Origin: Microbacterium sp. No. 7
GTDB lineage: Bacteria; Actinomycetota; Actinomycetes; Actinomycetales; Microbacteriaceae
DNA: 64,000 nucleotides
Assembly (NCBI RefSeq): GCF_001314225.1
Contig: NZ_CP012697.1
Coordinates: forward strand, 1,054,001 to 1,118,000
Reading direction: 5' to 3'
Below are positions 16,668-25,142 of the stretch, in pieces. Both the position numbers and the translations under genes were made by a program. Each line of letters starts with the position of its first letter. The stretch's first letter is position 1. The notes under the pieces were generated by a model. The model was not told the DNA's origin. It saw nothing but the letters and a program-made list of their open reading frames with translations, and ran no database searches.

Positions 16668-17824
16668 GCGCGGGCGCGCCCCTCGCGGGGCTCACGGTCG
16701 TCTCGATCGAGCAGGCGATCTCGGGCCCGCTCGCCACGCGCCACCTCGCCGAGCTCGGCGCGCGGGTCATCAAGGTGGAGTCGGCCGGCGGCGACTCGAC
16801 GCGCAGCTACGACGAGAACGTGCACGGCATGTCGTCGCACTTCGTGTGGCTCAACCGCGGCAAGGAGTCGGTGAGCCTCAACCTCAAGGACGATGCCGAC
16901 CGCGAGGTCTTCACCGCGCTGCTCGACCGCGCCGACGTCTTCGTGACCAACATGGCGCCCGGCGCGCTCGGCCGGCTCGGCTTCGCGCCCGAGCACCTGC
17001 GCGACACGCGGCCCCGGCTCATCGTCGTCGACATCTCCGGCTTCGGCGCCGGCGGCCCGATCTCGCATCGCCGTGCGTACGACCTGCTCGCGCAGGCCGA
17101 GGGCGGCGTGTGCTCGCTCACGGGCGCGCCCGGGTTCCCGGTCAAGCCCGGCGTCCCGACGATCGACATCGGCACCGCCCTGTACACGTTCGCCTCCATC
17201 AGCACGGCGCTCTACGCGCGCGAGCGCACGGGCGAGGGCGCGTACGTGCCGCTCGCGATGTTCGACGTCGCGGCCGAGATGACCGGCTTCGCGCTCAACC
17301 AGGTGATCCACACCGGCATCCAGCCCGATCCCGTGCCCATGGGCACGCCCATGCTCGCCCCCTACGGCGCCTACCCGACCTCCGACGGGCAGACCGTCGT
17401 GCTGGGCGCGACCTCCGACCGGGAATGGCGCAAGTTCGCGGGGGAGATGATGGGCGACGAGGCGTTCCAGAACGACCCCCGCTTCGCCGACAACGCGGAC
17501 CGCATCGCCAACCGGGCCGAGCTCGACGCCCACATCGCCGCGTGGAGCTCGCAGCGCACGCTCGCCGAGATCCAGGCGACGGCCGACCGCGTGCAGCTCG
17601 GCAACGCGCGGCTGAACAACGTCATCGAGCTCTCCCGGCACCCGCAGCTCTCCGAGCGCGGCCGCTGGCAGAAGGCCACGGTGGACGGCGTCGAGGTGCC
17701 GGCGCTCAAGCCCGTCTTCGCGGGCGGGGACTGGTCGGTCGCCTCGCCCGATCGCGTGCCGAGGCTGGGCGAGGACACCGATCGGATCCGCGCCGAGGTG
17801 GGGGACGCGACCGTTCGTCCGTGA
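16664..17824 (+). CDS. CaiB/BaiF CoA-transferase family protein
   Basis: 386 residues, family III CoA-transferase. APLAGLTVVSIEQAISGPLATRH, LGARVIKVES and WLNRGKESVSLNLK are characteristic; the C-terminal PRLGEDTDRIRAE motif ends the protein. The GTG start at 16664 overlaps the crotonase stop (GTGA). Followed after 55 bp by a TetR regulator on the same strand. Role: activates an acid for its partner crotonase. Acids unknown. Confidence 0.87.
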   Translation: MSAGAPLAGLTVVSIEQAISGPLATRHLAELGARVIKVESAGGDSTRSYDENVHGMSSHFVWLNRGKESVSLNLKDDADREVFTALLDRADVFVTNMAPGALGRLGFAPEHLRDTRPRLIVVDISGFGAGGPISHRRAYDLLAQAEGGVCSLTGAPGFPVKPGVPTIDIGTALYTFASISTALYARERTGEGAYVPLAMFDVAAEMTGFALNQVIHTGIQPDPVPMGTPMLAPYGAYPTSDGQTVVLGATSDREWRKFAGEMMGDEAFQNDPRFADNADRIANRAELDAHIAAWSSQRTLAEIQATADRVQLGNARLNNVIELSRHPQLSERGRWQKATVDGVEVPALKPVFAGGDWSVASPDRVPRLGEDTDRIRAEVGDATVRP

Positions 17825-17879
17825 GCGGCGACGCCGCGGATGCGGCCCTCCCGGGCAGGATGTCGCTAGCCTGTGTGGA

Positions 17880-18551
17880 ATGACGGGCGAGAAGCAAGAG
17901 AATCCGAAGCGGAAGAGCGGCACGGCCGCGGGGAGCCGCGGCCCCCGGGGCCCGTACGCCAAGACGCGGGCGACGCGCGCGGCGATCGTGAGCGCGGCGA
18001 CGACGGTCTTCGCCGCGGACGGGTTCCGATCGGGCTCGCTGCGCGACATCGCCGTGCGGGTGGGGATGAGCGAGGCAGGCATCCTGCACCACTTCCCGAA
18101 CAAGGTCGAGCTGCTCAAGGAGGTGCTCGACACGCGTGACCGGCGTGCGCAGAACCTCGTGCTCGGCGAGCGCGGCGACAGCGACGCCGAGGCCATCCTG
18201 CGAGGGCTCGTCCTGCTGCTGCGCGAGGTGCAGGGCGAGCGCGCGATCGTCGAGCTGCACTGTCAGCTCGGCATCGAGGCGAGCAACCCCGACCATCCCG
18301 CCTATGAGTACTTCGTCCAGCACCGCAGCGCGGGGCTGGACATCCTGGTCCGTGCCTTCGCGGAGCTGCATGAGCAGGGTCGCTTCAAGCTGCCGTGCGA
18401 TCCGGCGTTCGCGGCGAACCTGGTCAGCTGCGCCGTCGACGGCGTGCAGATCCGCTGGCTGCACACGCCCGACGAGGTCGACATGGCCGATCTCATCCGC
18501 GAGACGATCGACCACCTCGTCGACATCGACTGGACCGGCGTGGCAGAATGA
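17880..18551 (+). CDS. TetR-family transcriptional regulator
   Basis: 223 residues with a basic N-terminus (about 25 residues) and a TetR helix-turn-helix at residues 35-80 (AATTVFAADGFRSGSLRDIAVRVGMSEAGILHHF). The C-terminal ligand domain has no family-specific mark I recognise. No Shine-Dalgarno is visible before the ATG; TAGCCT ending 8 nt upstream could give a leaderless transcript. Candidate controller of the preceding crotonase-CaiB pair and of the operator at 15745. Confidence 0.87.
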   Translation: MTGEKQENPKRKSGTAAGSRGPRGPYAKTRATRAAIVSAATTVFAADGFRSGSLRDIAVRVGMSEAGILHHFPNKVELLKEVLDTRDRRAQNLVLGERGDSDAEAILRGLVLLLREVQGERAIVELHCQLGIEASNPDHPAYEYFVQHRSAGLDILVRAFAELHEQGRFKLPCDPAFAANLVSCAVDGVQIRWLHTPDEVDMADLIRETIDHLVDIDWTGVAE

Positions 18552-18657
18552 CCGCGGTCCGTTCTCGTGTTGCGGCGGCAGAATGACTGCATAAGATATA
18601 CAATTTCTGCTACGCGATTTGCTCGTGCACCATTGTCGGGCACGAAGGGATGAGAAC

Positions 18658-19359
18658 GTGACGATCAGCAACAGTTCGACCGCGACGCGGGCCGACTCCG
18701 GGCGCAAGCAGCTGCCCGACGAGGTCGCCGGCCACGTGCGTGAGCAGATCCTGTCGGGCGTCCTCAAGCCGGGGGAGTTCCTGCGGATGGAGCCGATCGC
18801 CGAGACGCTCGGCGTCAGCATCACCCCCGTGCGCGAGGGGCTCGTCAAGCTCGCCGGCGAGGGCTTCGTCACGTCCCTTCCGCGCCGCGGCTTCGTCGTC
18901 ACCGAGATCACGCGCGACGACGTGCGTGACATCTTCTGGGCGCAGGGGCAGATCGCGGGCGAGCTCGCGGCGCGTGCGGCCGTGCGCATCACCGACGAGG
19001 AGATCGCCGAGCTCGAGCAGCTCTACGCCGACGGCGTCGCGGCCATCGAGCGCGGCGACGTCGCCGAGGCCGGCCGGCTGCGGCAGCAGTTCCTGCGGTT
19101 CATCAACATCACCGCGCGCGCGGGCCGGCTGCAGAAGCTGCTGCTCACCGCCGTGCGGCAGCTGCCGACGCCCTACTACATCTCGCTCGAGGCGCACGCC
19201 GACGAGACGGCTCCCGTCTACGTGGACCTGCTCGAGGCCATGCGCGCGCACGACGGGCGGCGCGCGCGCTCGATCACCGAGAAGCACCGGCAGAAGGCGG
19301 CGACGCGCGTGATCAAGCTGCTCGAGGCGCGCGGGTTCTGGAGCACCGCCGACGAGTGA
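18658..19359 (+). CDS. GntR-family regulator, FCD (FadR-C) domain
   Basis: 233 residues. Winged helix at about 15-80 (LPDEVAGHVREQILSGVLKPGE, then VSITPVREGLVKLAGEGFV, then LPRRGFVV) followed by an all-helical FCD ligand domain. FCD proteins sense organic acids, often with a metal. GTG start at 18658 with AAGGGA 8 nt upstream; an ATG at 18619 lacks a ribosome site. An AT-rich island (about 18590-18606, including ATATACAAT) precedes it. It is close in sequence pattern to the regulator at 20054 (shared FWAxGxxAGELAARAAV). Confidence 0.88.
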   Translation: MTISNSSTATRADSGRKQLPDEVAGHVREQILSGVLKPGEFLRMEPIAETLGVSITPVREGLVKLAGEGFVTSLPRRGFVVTEITRDDVRDIFWAQGQIAGELAARAAVRITDEEIAELEQLYADGVAAIERGDVAEAGRLRQQFLRFINITARAGRLQKLLLTAVRQLPTPYYISLEAHADETAPVYVDLLEAMRAHDGRRARSITEKHRQKAATRVIKLLEARGFWSTADE

Positions 19360-19398
19360 CCGGCCGTTCTCCCCTGAGGATCACGTGGAGCCCCCGCC

Positions 19399-20049
19399 AT
19401 GCGTCGACGTCAGCTGACTGACGAGGTCGCGGCCTACCTGCGCCAGTCGATCATCGCGGGCGAGCTGCCCCCCGGCGAGTCGGTGCGCGCCGAGGCGATC
19501 GGCGAGGCGCTCGACGTGTCGGCGACGCCCGTGCGCGAGGCGCTGCACGCGCTGCGGGTCGAGGGGTTCCTCGATCTCGTGCCACGACGCGGCTTCACGG
19601 TCGCGCACCTCGTGGCCGACGACATCCGCGACGTCTTCGAGGCGCACGCGCTCATCGCCGGCGAGCTCACGGCGCGCGCCGCGGTGCGCGCCGACGACGC
19701 CGAGCTCGACGAGCTGCGCGACGTGCACGAGCGGCTCGTCGCGGTCGCGGACGACGACGATCCGGTCGTGACCGAGCGGCTCATCCACGAGTTCCACCGC
19801 GATCTCTACCTGCTGGCGGGGTCGGAGCGCCTGCGGTGGGCGCTCGGCACCTTCGCCAAGTACGTGCCGAGCGCGTTCCACGCGCAGATCGACGGGTGGG
19901 CGAGGATCACCCTCACCGATCACGCCGCGATCGTCGACGCGCTGCGCAGCCGCGACGTCGAGGCGGCGCGCGCGGCGATGCAGGCGCACATCCGCAGCTC
20001 GGGCGAGCTGCTCGCGGAGCGCTTCGAGCTCCGCCGGCACGCGGGCTGA
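19399..20049 (+). CDS. GntR-family regulator, FCD domain (paralogue of 36763)
   Basis: 216 residues. It starts almost directly with the winged helix (RRRQLTDEVAAYLRQSIIAG), has SATPVREALHALR as recognition helix and FCD residues FEAHALIAGELTARAA, EFHRDLYLLAGSERLRWALGTFAKYVP. The last block is nearly identical to the regulator at 36763, so the two are recent paralogues that may share operators or ligand. It ends 4 bp from the end of the convergent GntR gene at 20054. Confidence 0.88.
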   Translation: MRRRQLTDEVAAYLRQSIIAGELPPGESVRAEAIGEALDVSATPVREALHALRVEGFLDLVPRRGFTVAHLVADDIRDVFEAHALIAGELTARAAVRADDAELDELRDVHERLVAVADDDDPVVTERLIHEFHRDLYLLAGSERLRWALGTFAKYVPSAFHAQIDGWARITLTDHAAIVDALRSRDVEAARAAMQAHIRSSGELLAERFELRRHAG

Positions 20050-20053
20050 GTCC

Positions 20054-20755
20054 TCAGGCGGGGGCGTCGTCCCACAGGCCGCGCTGCTCGAGCAGGTCGA
20101 CGACGTTGTCGGCGTGGGAGCGCATGTGCACCTCGGCGGCGTGGCGGGCGCGCTCCGGGTCGGAGTCGGCGATCGCGCGGAAGAGGTCGTGGTGCTGGCT
20201 CGGGGCGGTCTGCACGTTCGCCTGGATCGAGACGTAGAAGTGATCGGGGAGCTGGCTCACGATGCGGCCGAGCAGCCGCGCGAGCCGATCCGACTGCGCG
20301 GCGCGGTTGATGATCTGGTGGAAGCGGGTGCCGTGCGCGCCGCACGCCTCGGCGTCGCCGCGTGCGACGGCGTCGTCGCACGCGCGCATCGCGGCCTCGA
20401 GGCGCTCGAGCCCTTCGTCGTCGATCAGCACGGCGGCGCGGGCGGCGAGCTCGCCGGCGAGTCGTCCCTCGGCCCAGAACAGGTCGATCACGTCCTTGCG
20501 CGAGATGGCCGTGACGACGAATCCGCGCCGCGGGACCGCTGTGACGAGGCCGTCGCGCTCGAGGATGTTGACCGCCTCGCGCACCGGCGTGAGACTCACC
20601 TGCTGAGCCTCGGCGACCGTCTCCAGCCGCACGTTCTCGCCCGGGCGCAGGGTTCCCGAGAGGATCAGCTCGCGGATGTAGCTGGCGACCTCGTTGGGCA
20701 GGGATGCACGCGCGGGCAGGCGGGCGGGCGCGGGTGTGCGTGGGGCGGTCTTCAT
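20054..20755 (-). CDS. GntR-family regulator, FCD domain, divergent from the acyl-CoA dehydrogenase operon
   Basis: 233 residues. Winged helix at 17-85 (LPNEVASYIRELILSGTLRPGE; VSLTPVREAVNIL; VPRRGFVV) and FCD domain (DLFWAEGRLAGELAARAAV; FHQIINRAAQSDRL; HMRSHADNVV). GAGGAG lies 6 nt upstream of the ATG at 20755. The 154-bp gap to the acyl-CoA dehydrogenase gene holds a promoter with an AAATATATTT palindrome, making this the likely repressor of the 20910-27748 operon. Confidence 0.9.
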   Translation of the reverse strand: MKTAPRTPAPARLPARASLPNEVASYIRELILSGTLRPGENVRLETVAEAQQVSLTPVREAVNILERDGLVTAVPRRGFVVTAISRKDVIDLFWAEGRLAGELAARAAVLIDDEGLERLEAAMRACDDAVARGDAEACGAHGTRFHQIINRAAQSDRLARLLGRIVSQLPDHFYVSIQANVQTAPSQHHDLFRAIADSDPERARHAAEVHMRSHADNVVDLLEQRGLWDDAPA

Positions 20756-20802
20756 GCGTGCTCCTCCTCATGAAGAGTTTGCGCCAATTACCCCGTCTTG
20801 TC

Positions 20803-20830
20803 TTGCCACGCAAAATATATTTCGTATAGA
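20803..20830 (+). promoter_or_regulatory. sigma-70-type promoter of the acyl-CoA dehydrogenase operon
   Basis: TTGCCA (20803-20808) and TATAGA (20825-20830) are 16 bp apart. The spacer contains the 10-bp palindrome AAATATATTT (20813-20822), a likely GntR/FCD operator for the divergent regulator. Confidence 0.6.
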
Positions 20831-20909
20831 GTAGGCCCACGCGCAACACAGAGGTTCGCGGGTGGAGGCACAGAGCCGCCCCCTGATCCCACGAGTACGG
20901 AGAAAGCAC

Positions 20910-22061
20910 ATGGCCAACTTCCTCACCGAAGAGCAGCAAGACTGGCTGGACGTCGTCAACGACTTCATGGACAAGGAGATCACGGTCGAGTACGTGCGCA
21001 AGTGCGACATGAACCGTGAGTACCCCTACGAGGCCTACGCGAAGATCGCGGCGCAGGGCTGGCTCGGCATCCTGATCCCCGAGGAGGAGGGCGGCTCCGG
21101 CGGCGACATCTTCGACTACACCCTCATGGCCGAGGGTCTCGGCAAGTACGGCTTCGACTTCGCCTGCTCGGTGCTGGTCCCCACCTTCACCGCCATGAAC
21201 ATCATCAAGTTCGGCACGCAGGAGCAGAAGGACACCTACGTCAAGCCCTTCGTCAGCGGCGACATCCGCTTCTCGGTCTCGATGACCGAGCCCGACGCCG
21301 GCTCGGACGTGTTCGCCACCAAGACCCACGCGCACCAGAACGAGAACGGCGACTGGGTCATCAACGGCGCGAAGATGTTCTGCTCGGGCGCCACCGCGGA
21401 GAACACCGTCATCGCGATGCTGGTCCGCACCGACAAGGATGACAAGCACGGCGGGCTCACGATGCTCCTCATCCCCAACGACACCCCCGGTCTCGTCATC
21501 AACAAGCTCCCGACCCTGTCGCGTCACGCGACCGGCACCACCGAGATCTTCCTCGACAACGTCGTGGTCCCCGCCGACGCGGTGCTCGGCAAGGTCGGCC
21601 AGGGGCACGAGATCATCATCAACCACCTCGAGCTCGAGCGCTGCTCGGTCGCCGGCGCCTACGTCGGCAACGCGCAGGAGGCGGTCAACAACGCCCTCCG
21701 CTACGCGCACCAGCGCAAGCAGTTCGGCACGGCCATCTTCAACTTCCAGGTGCTCAAGCACATGCTGGCCGAGAACCAGACCCGCGTCGACGCGGCCCGC
21801 CTGCTCGTCTACCGCGCCGCGGCGCTGAAGGCGCAGGGGAAGGAGGCCCCGCGCGAGTCGTCGATGGCCAAGCTGTACGGCTCGGAGACGCTCAAGCAGT
21901 GCGCGCTCGACGGCATGCAGATCCTCGGCGGCTTCGCGAACCTGCCCGAGGCCGACATGGAGCGCTATCTGCGCGAGAGCATCCAGTCCACGATCGGTGG
22001 CGGCACCTCGCAGATCCAGCGCACCATCATCGCCAAGTCGATGCGTCTCGAGAACGTCTGA
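20910..22061 (+). CDS. acyl-CoA dehydrogenase, isovaleryl-CoA-dehydrogenase-like catalytic layout
   Basis: 383 residues, full FAD acyl-CoA dehydrogenase: helical N-terminus, central FAD segment SVSMTEPDAGSD, C-terminal RKQFGTAIFNFQ. The usual catalytic Glu before GTS is replaced (TIGGGTSQIQR) but a Glu is present in LELERCSVAG, where isovaleryl- and long-chain-type enzymes carry their base. Start at 20910 follows GGAGA by 6 nt; an ATG at 20862 lacks one. First gene of the operon with MaoC, three CaiB-family genes and ALDH. It introduces the alpha-beta double bond into an activated, possibly branched, acyl-CoA. Confidence 0.9.
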   Translation: MANFLTEEQQDWLDVVNDFMDKEITVEYVRKCDMNREYPYEAYAKIAAQGWLGILIPEEEGGSGGDIFDYTLMAEGLGKYGFDFACSVLVPTFTAMNIIKFGTQEQKDTYVKPFVSGDIRFSVSMTEPDAGSDVFATKTHAHQNENGDWVINGAKMFCSGATAENTVIAMLVRTDKDDKHGGLTMLLIPNDTPGLVINKLPTLSRHATGTTEIFLDNVVVPADAVLGKVGQGHEIIINHLELERCSVAGAYVGNAQEAVNNALRYAHQRKQFGTAIFNFQVLKHMLAENQTRVDAARLLVYRAAALKAQGKEAPRESSMAKLYGSETLKQCALDGMQILGGFANLPEADMERYLRESIQSTIGGGTSQIQRTIIAKSMRLENV

Positions 22062-22102
22062 GACGCCGAGCCATCACCACAGGACTGAGACAAGGAACAG
22101 CA

Positions 22103-22615
22103 ATGCCTCTTATCGACAACCGCATCGACATGCCCCTCGACGAGATCGAGATCGGTCACGTCTTCCGCTCGGGCGGTCGCACCGTCACCGAGACCGACGT
22201 CGTCAACTACTGCGCCCTGACCGGCAACTGGATCGAGATCCACTCGAACGTGCACTACGCCGCACAGACGCGGTTCGGCGAGCGCCTCGTGCAGGGTTCG
22301 CTGACGTACTCGATCGTCACCGGCCTCATCTCGTTCGGCCCGCCCATCCAGGCGAACTACGGCATCGACAACCTCCGCTACCTCGCGCCCGTGCACATCG
22401 GCGACACGCTCTACGCGACCGCCGAGGTGCTGGGCAAGCGCGACAAGGACGACAAGTACGGCGTCGTGACCTTCCTCATCAAGGCGCTCAACCAGGACGG
22501 CGTCGTCGTGCAGCGCAGCGAGTGGAGCCTGCTGATGCTGCGCAAGCGCGAGGACGTCGAGGCGCTGGTGGCCGCGTCGATCCCCGAGGAGAAGGTGAAG
22601 GAGAAGTCGGCCTGA
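22103..22615 (+). CDS. MaoC-family acyl-CoA hydratase with Asn at the catalytic Asp position
   Basis: 170 residues, single hotdog domain. The hydratase motif usually written GD-x4-H reads TGNWIEIHSN, i.e. Asn42 and His47, followed by FGERLVQGSL. Asn at this place also occurs in HTD2-type enzymes. Expected role: hydration of the enoyl-CoA made by the preceding dehydrogenase. AAGGAA lies 7 nt before the ATG. It follows the dehydrogenase by 41 bp and is followed by a 16-bp hairpin before the next gene. Confidence 0.85.
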   Translation: MPLIDNRIDMPLDEIEIGHVFRSGGRTVTETDVVNYCALTGNWIEIHSNVHYAAQTRFGERLVQGSLTYSIVTGLISFGPPIQANYGIDNLRYLAPVHIGDTLYATAEVLGKRDKDDKYGVVTFLIKALNQDGVVVQRSEWSLLMLRKREDVEALVAASIPEEKVKEKSA

Positions 22616-22631
22616 CCGACCCCGTCGGATC

Positions 22632-22668
22632 GCGCCGCCGTCCGTGCACGACGCACGGGCGGCGGCGC
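22632..22668 (+). terminator. intra-operon hairpin (attenuator-like) between MaoC and CaiB
   Basis: A 16-bp stem with one G-U pair (22632-22647 with 22653-22668) and a 5-nt loop sits 17 bp after the MaoC stop and 36 bp before the CaiB ATG. It may reduce read-through or protect the 3' end of the upstream message. Confidence 0.5.
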
Positions 22669-22703
22669 AGCGCACCCGCCACCGCCACGCGAGGAGATCA
22701 ACG

Positions 22704-23921
22704 ATGACCGGCCCGCTCGAGGGAATCCGCATTCTCGACCTGACGTCCAACTTCATGGGCCCCTACGGCACGCTGCTGCTGGCCGACATGGGCGCCGACG
22801 TCGTCAAGATCGAGGCGCCGGCGGGCGACACGACCCGCGGCGTGGGCCCCGCACGCAACCCGGGGATGGGGGCGATCTTCCTGCACCTCAACCGCAACAA
22901 GCGGTCGATGTGCATCGACCTCAAGACCGAGCAGGGCGCCGCGACGCTGCGACGCATGGCGACGTCGGCCGACGTGGTCTTCTCGACGATGCGCCCCGCC
23001 GCGATCGCACGGCTCGGCCTGTCGTACGACGAGCTCTCGGCCGAGAACCCGGGCCTCGTCTACTGCGCGGCCTACGGCTTCGGCCGGCGCGGGCGCTACG
23101 CCGACAAGCCCGCGTACGACGACCTGATCCAGGCCGCGGTGGGCCTGCCCGTCATGCAGAGCAAGCGCGTGGGCGAGCCCGCCTACGTCGCCTCCGCCAT
23201 CGCCGACCGCGTCGTCGGCATGTACGCCGCGGTCGCGATCTCGTCGGCGCTCGTGCACCGCGAGCGCACGGGCAAGGGGCAGCAGATCGACGTGCCCATG
23301 TTCGAGTCGTTCGCGCAGTTCGCGATGGGCGACCACCTCTACGGCCTCAGCTTCGAGCCGCCGATCGGCACGTCGGGCTACGCCCGCATGATGAGCCCCG
23401 ACCGCCGCCCCTACAAGACGCTCGACGGGTACATCGCCGTCATGGTCTACGTCGACAAGCACTGGCACCGGTTCTTCGAGCTCGCCGGGCGCCCCGAGAT
23501 GAAGGACGATCCGCGCTTCGGCACGATCGCGGGACGCACCCGGAACATCGACCACCTCTACCGGTTCGTCGGCGAGACGCTCGCGCACCGCACGACCGCC
23601 GAATGGGTGCGCCTGCTCGAGGAGGCCGACATCCCGGTCATGCCGATGAACACCCCCGAGACGCTCATCGAGGACCCGCACATGCGCGACGTCGGCTTCT
23701 TCGTCGAGGAGGAGCACCCGACCGAGGGCCTCATCCGCCAGATGGCGATCCCGCACGAGTGGAGCGCGACGCCGCCCGATCGGCGCCTCCCCCCGCCGCG
23801 CCTCGGCGAGAACTCGGCGGAGGTGCTCGCCGAGTACGGCTTCTCCGAGGCCGAGGTGCAGGAGCTTCTCGCGTCGCACGCCGTGCGCACGCCCGCCGTC
23901 ACCGTGGAGGACGCACGATGA
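22704..23921 (+). CDS. CaiB/BaiF CoA-transferase family protein
   Basis: 405 residues. GPLEGIRILDLTSNFMGPYGT, MGADVVKIEAP, HLNRNKRSMCIDLK and the C-terminal PPPRLGENSAEVL place it in family III CoA-transferases; the YDDLIQAAVGLP segment near residue 150 carries the Asp that aligns with the nucleophilic region. GAGGAG precedes the ATG by 7 nt. Its stop overlaps the ATG of the racemase-like gene (ATGA). It is likely the activating enzyme of this operon. Confidence 0.88.
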   Translation: MTGPLEGIRILDLTSNFMGPYGTLLLADMGADVVKIEAPAGDTTRGVGPARNPGMGAIFLHLNRNKRSMCIDLKTEQGAATLRRMATSADVVFSTMRPAAIARLGLSYDELSAENPGLVYCAAYGFGRRGRYADKPAYDDLIQAAVGLPVMQSKRVGEPAYVASAIADRVVGMYAAVAISSALVHRERTGKGQQIDVPMFESFAQFAMGDHLYGLSFEPPIGTSGYARMMSPDRRPYKTLDGYIAVMVYVDKHWHRFFELAGRPEMKDDPRFGTIAGRTRNIDHLYRFVGETLAHRTTAEWVRLLEEADIPVMPMNTPETLIEDPHMRDVGFFVEEEHPTEGLIRQMAIPHEWSATPPDRRLPPPRLGENSAEVLAEYGFSEAEVQELLASHAVRTPAVTVEDAR

Positions 23922-25126
23922 CCGGGAGCGACACCGCGACAGACGGCCTGCCGAACGGCGTGAACGCCCGGGGCGGCGGACCGCTCGCGGGCGTGCGCAT
24001 CCTCGAGATCGGCGGCGTGGGCCCCGGCCCGTTCGCCTGCATGCTGCTGGCCGACCTCGGCGCCGAGGTCGTGCGCATCGACCGTCCCGCCGGATACGAC
24101 GGCGGGGCGCCCGTCGACCCGCGCTTCAACCTGCTGCAGCGCGGCCGGCGCAGCATCGCCCTCGACCTCAAGAGCCCCGAGGCGACGGCGGCCGTGCTCC
24201 GCCTCGTGCGCGAGGCCGACATCGTCGTCGAGGGCTTCCGTCCCGGCGTGGCCGAGCGCCTGGGCCTCGGCCCCGACGCCTGCCTCGAGGCCAATCCGGC
24301 GGTCGTCTACGGGCGCATGACCGGATGGGGCCAGGACGGCCCGATGGCCACGGAGCCGGGGCACGACATCAACTACATCTCGCTGACCGGCGTGCTGCAC
24401 GCCGTGGGCTCGAAGGACGGACCGCCCGTTCCTCCGCTGAACTTCGGCGGCGACTTCGGAGGCGGGGCGCTCTACCTCGTGATGGGAGTGCTGGCCGCCT
24501 ACATCGAGAGCCGGCGATCGGGTCACGGCCAGGTCGTCGACGCCGCGATGGTCGACGGCTCCGCGTCGCTCATGACGCTGTTCTACGGCCTGCTGGCCTC
24601 GGGATACTGGCGCGACGAGCGCGGCGTCAACCGCCTCGACTCGGGCGCTCCCTGGTACGGCGTGTACCGCACCGCCGACGACCGCTGGCTGAGCATCGGA
24701 TCCAACGAGACGCGTTTCTGGAACAATGCGCTGCAGGTGCTCGGCCTCGACGGCGAGGACCTGCCCGACCAGCACGACCAGAGCGGGTGGCCCACGCTGC
24801 GCCGCCTGCTGGAGGAGCGCATCCGCACGCGCACGCGCGACGAATGGGTCGCGCTCGCGGCGGGCCGCGACGCGTGCCTCACCCCCGTGCTGTCGATGAG
24901 CGAGGCGCCCGGCCATCCGCACCTGCGGGCCCGCGGCACCTTCGTCGAGGTCGAGGGCATCGCGCAGCCGGCACCGGCGCCGCGCTTCAGCCGCACGCCG
25001 GGCGCGATCCGCAACGCGCCGCCCGTGCCGGGCTCCGACACCGACGCCGTGCTGGCCGACTGGGGCTTCGCGGCGGAGGAGATCGCCGCGCTGCGCGACG
25101 GCGGCGCCATCCATCGTCACAAGTGA
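23918..25126 (+). CDS. alpha-methylacyl-CoA racemase-like CaiB-family protein
   Basis: 402 residues. Although of the CaiB fold, it carries the racemase-subgroup block EGFRPGVAERLGLGPDAC, YGRMTGWGQDGP and GHDINYISLTGVLHAVG; His and Asp of GHD and of the NFGGDFGGG segment match the AMACR/Mcr acid-base residues. AMACR interconverts the (R)- and (S)-2-methylacyl-CoA epimers so that dehydrogenases can act. It overlaps the previous gene by 4 bp. A paralogue with the same motifs is at 62647. Its presence suggests that a 2-methyl-branched acid is degraded (inference). Confidence 0.85.
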   Translation: MTGSDTATDGLPNGVNARGGGPLAGVRILEIGGVGPGPFACMLLADLGAEVVRIDRPAGYDGGAPVDPRFNLLQRGRRSIALDLKSPEATAAVLRLVREADIVVEGFRPGVAERLGLGPDACLEANPAVVYGRMTGWGQDGPMATEPGHDINYISLTGVLHAVGSKDGPPVPPLNFGGDFGGGALYLVMGVLAAYIESRRSGHGQVVDAAMVDGSASLMTLFYGLLASGYWRDERGVNRLDSGAPWYGVYRTADDRWLSIGSNETRFWNNALQVLGLDGEDLPDQHDQSGWPTLRRLLEERIRTRTRDEWVALAAGRDACLTPVLSMSEAPGHPHLRARGTFVEVEGIAQPAPAPRFSRTPGAIRNAPPVPGSDTDAVLADWGFAAEEIAALRDGGAIHRHK

Positions 25127-25142
25127 CCGAGGAGAGAACATC

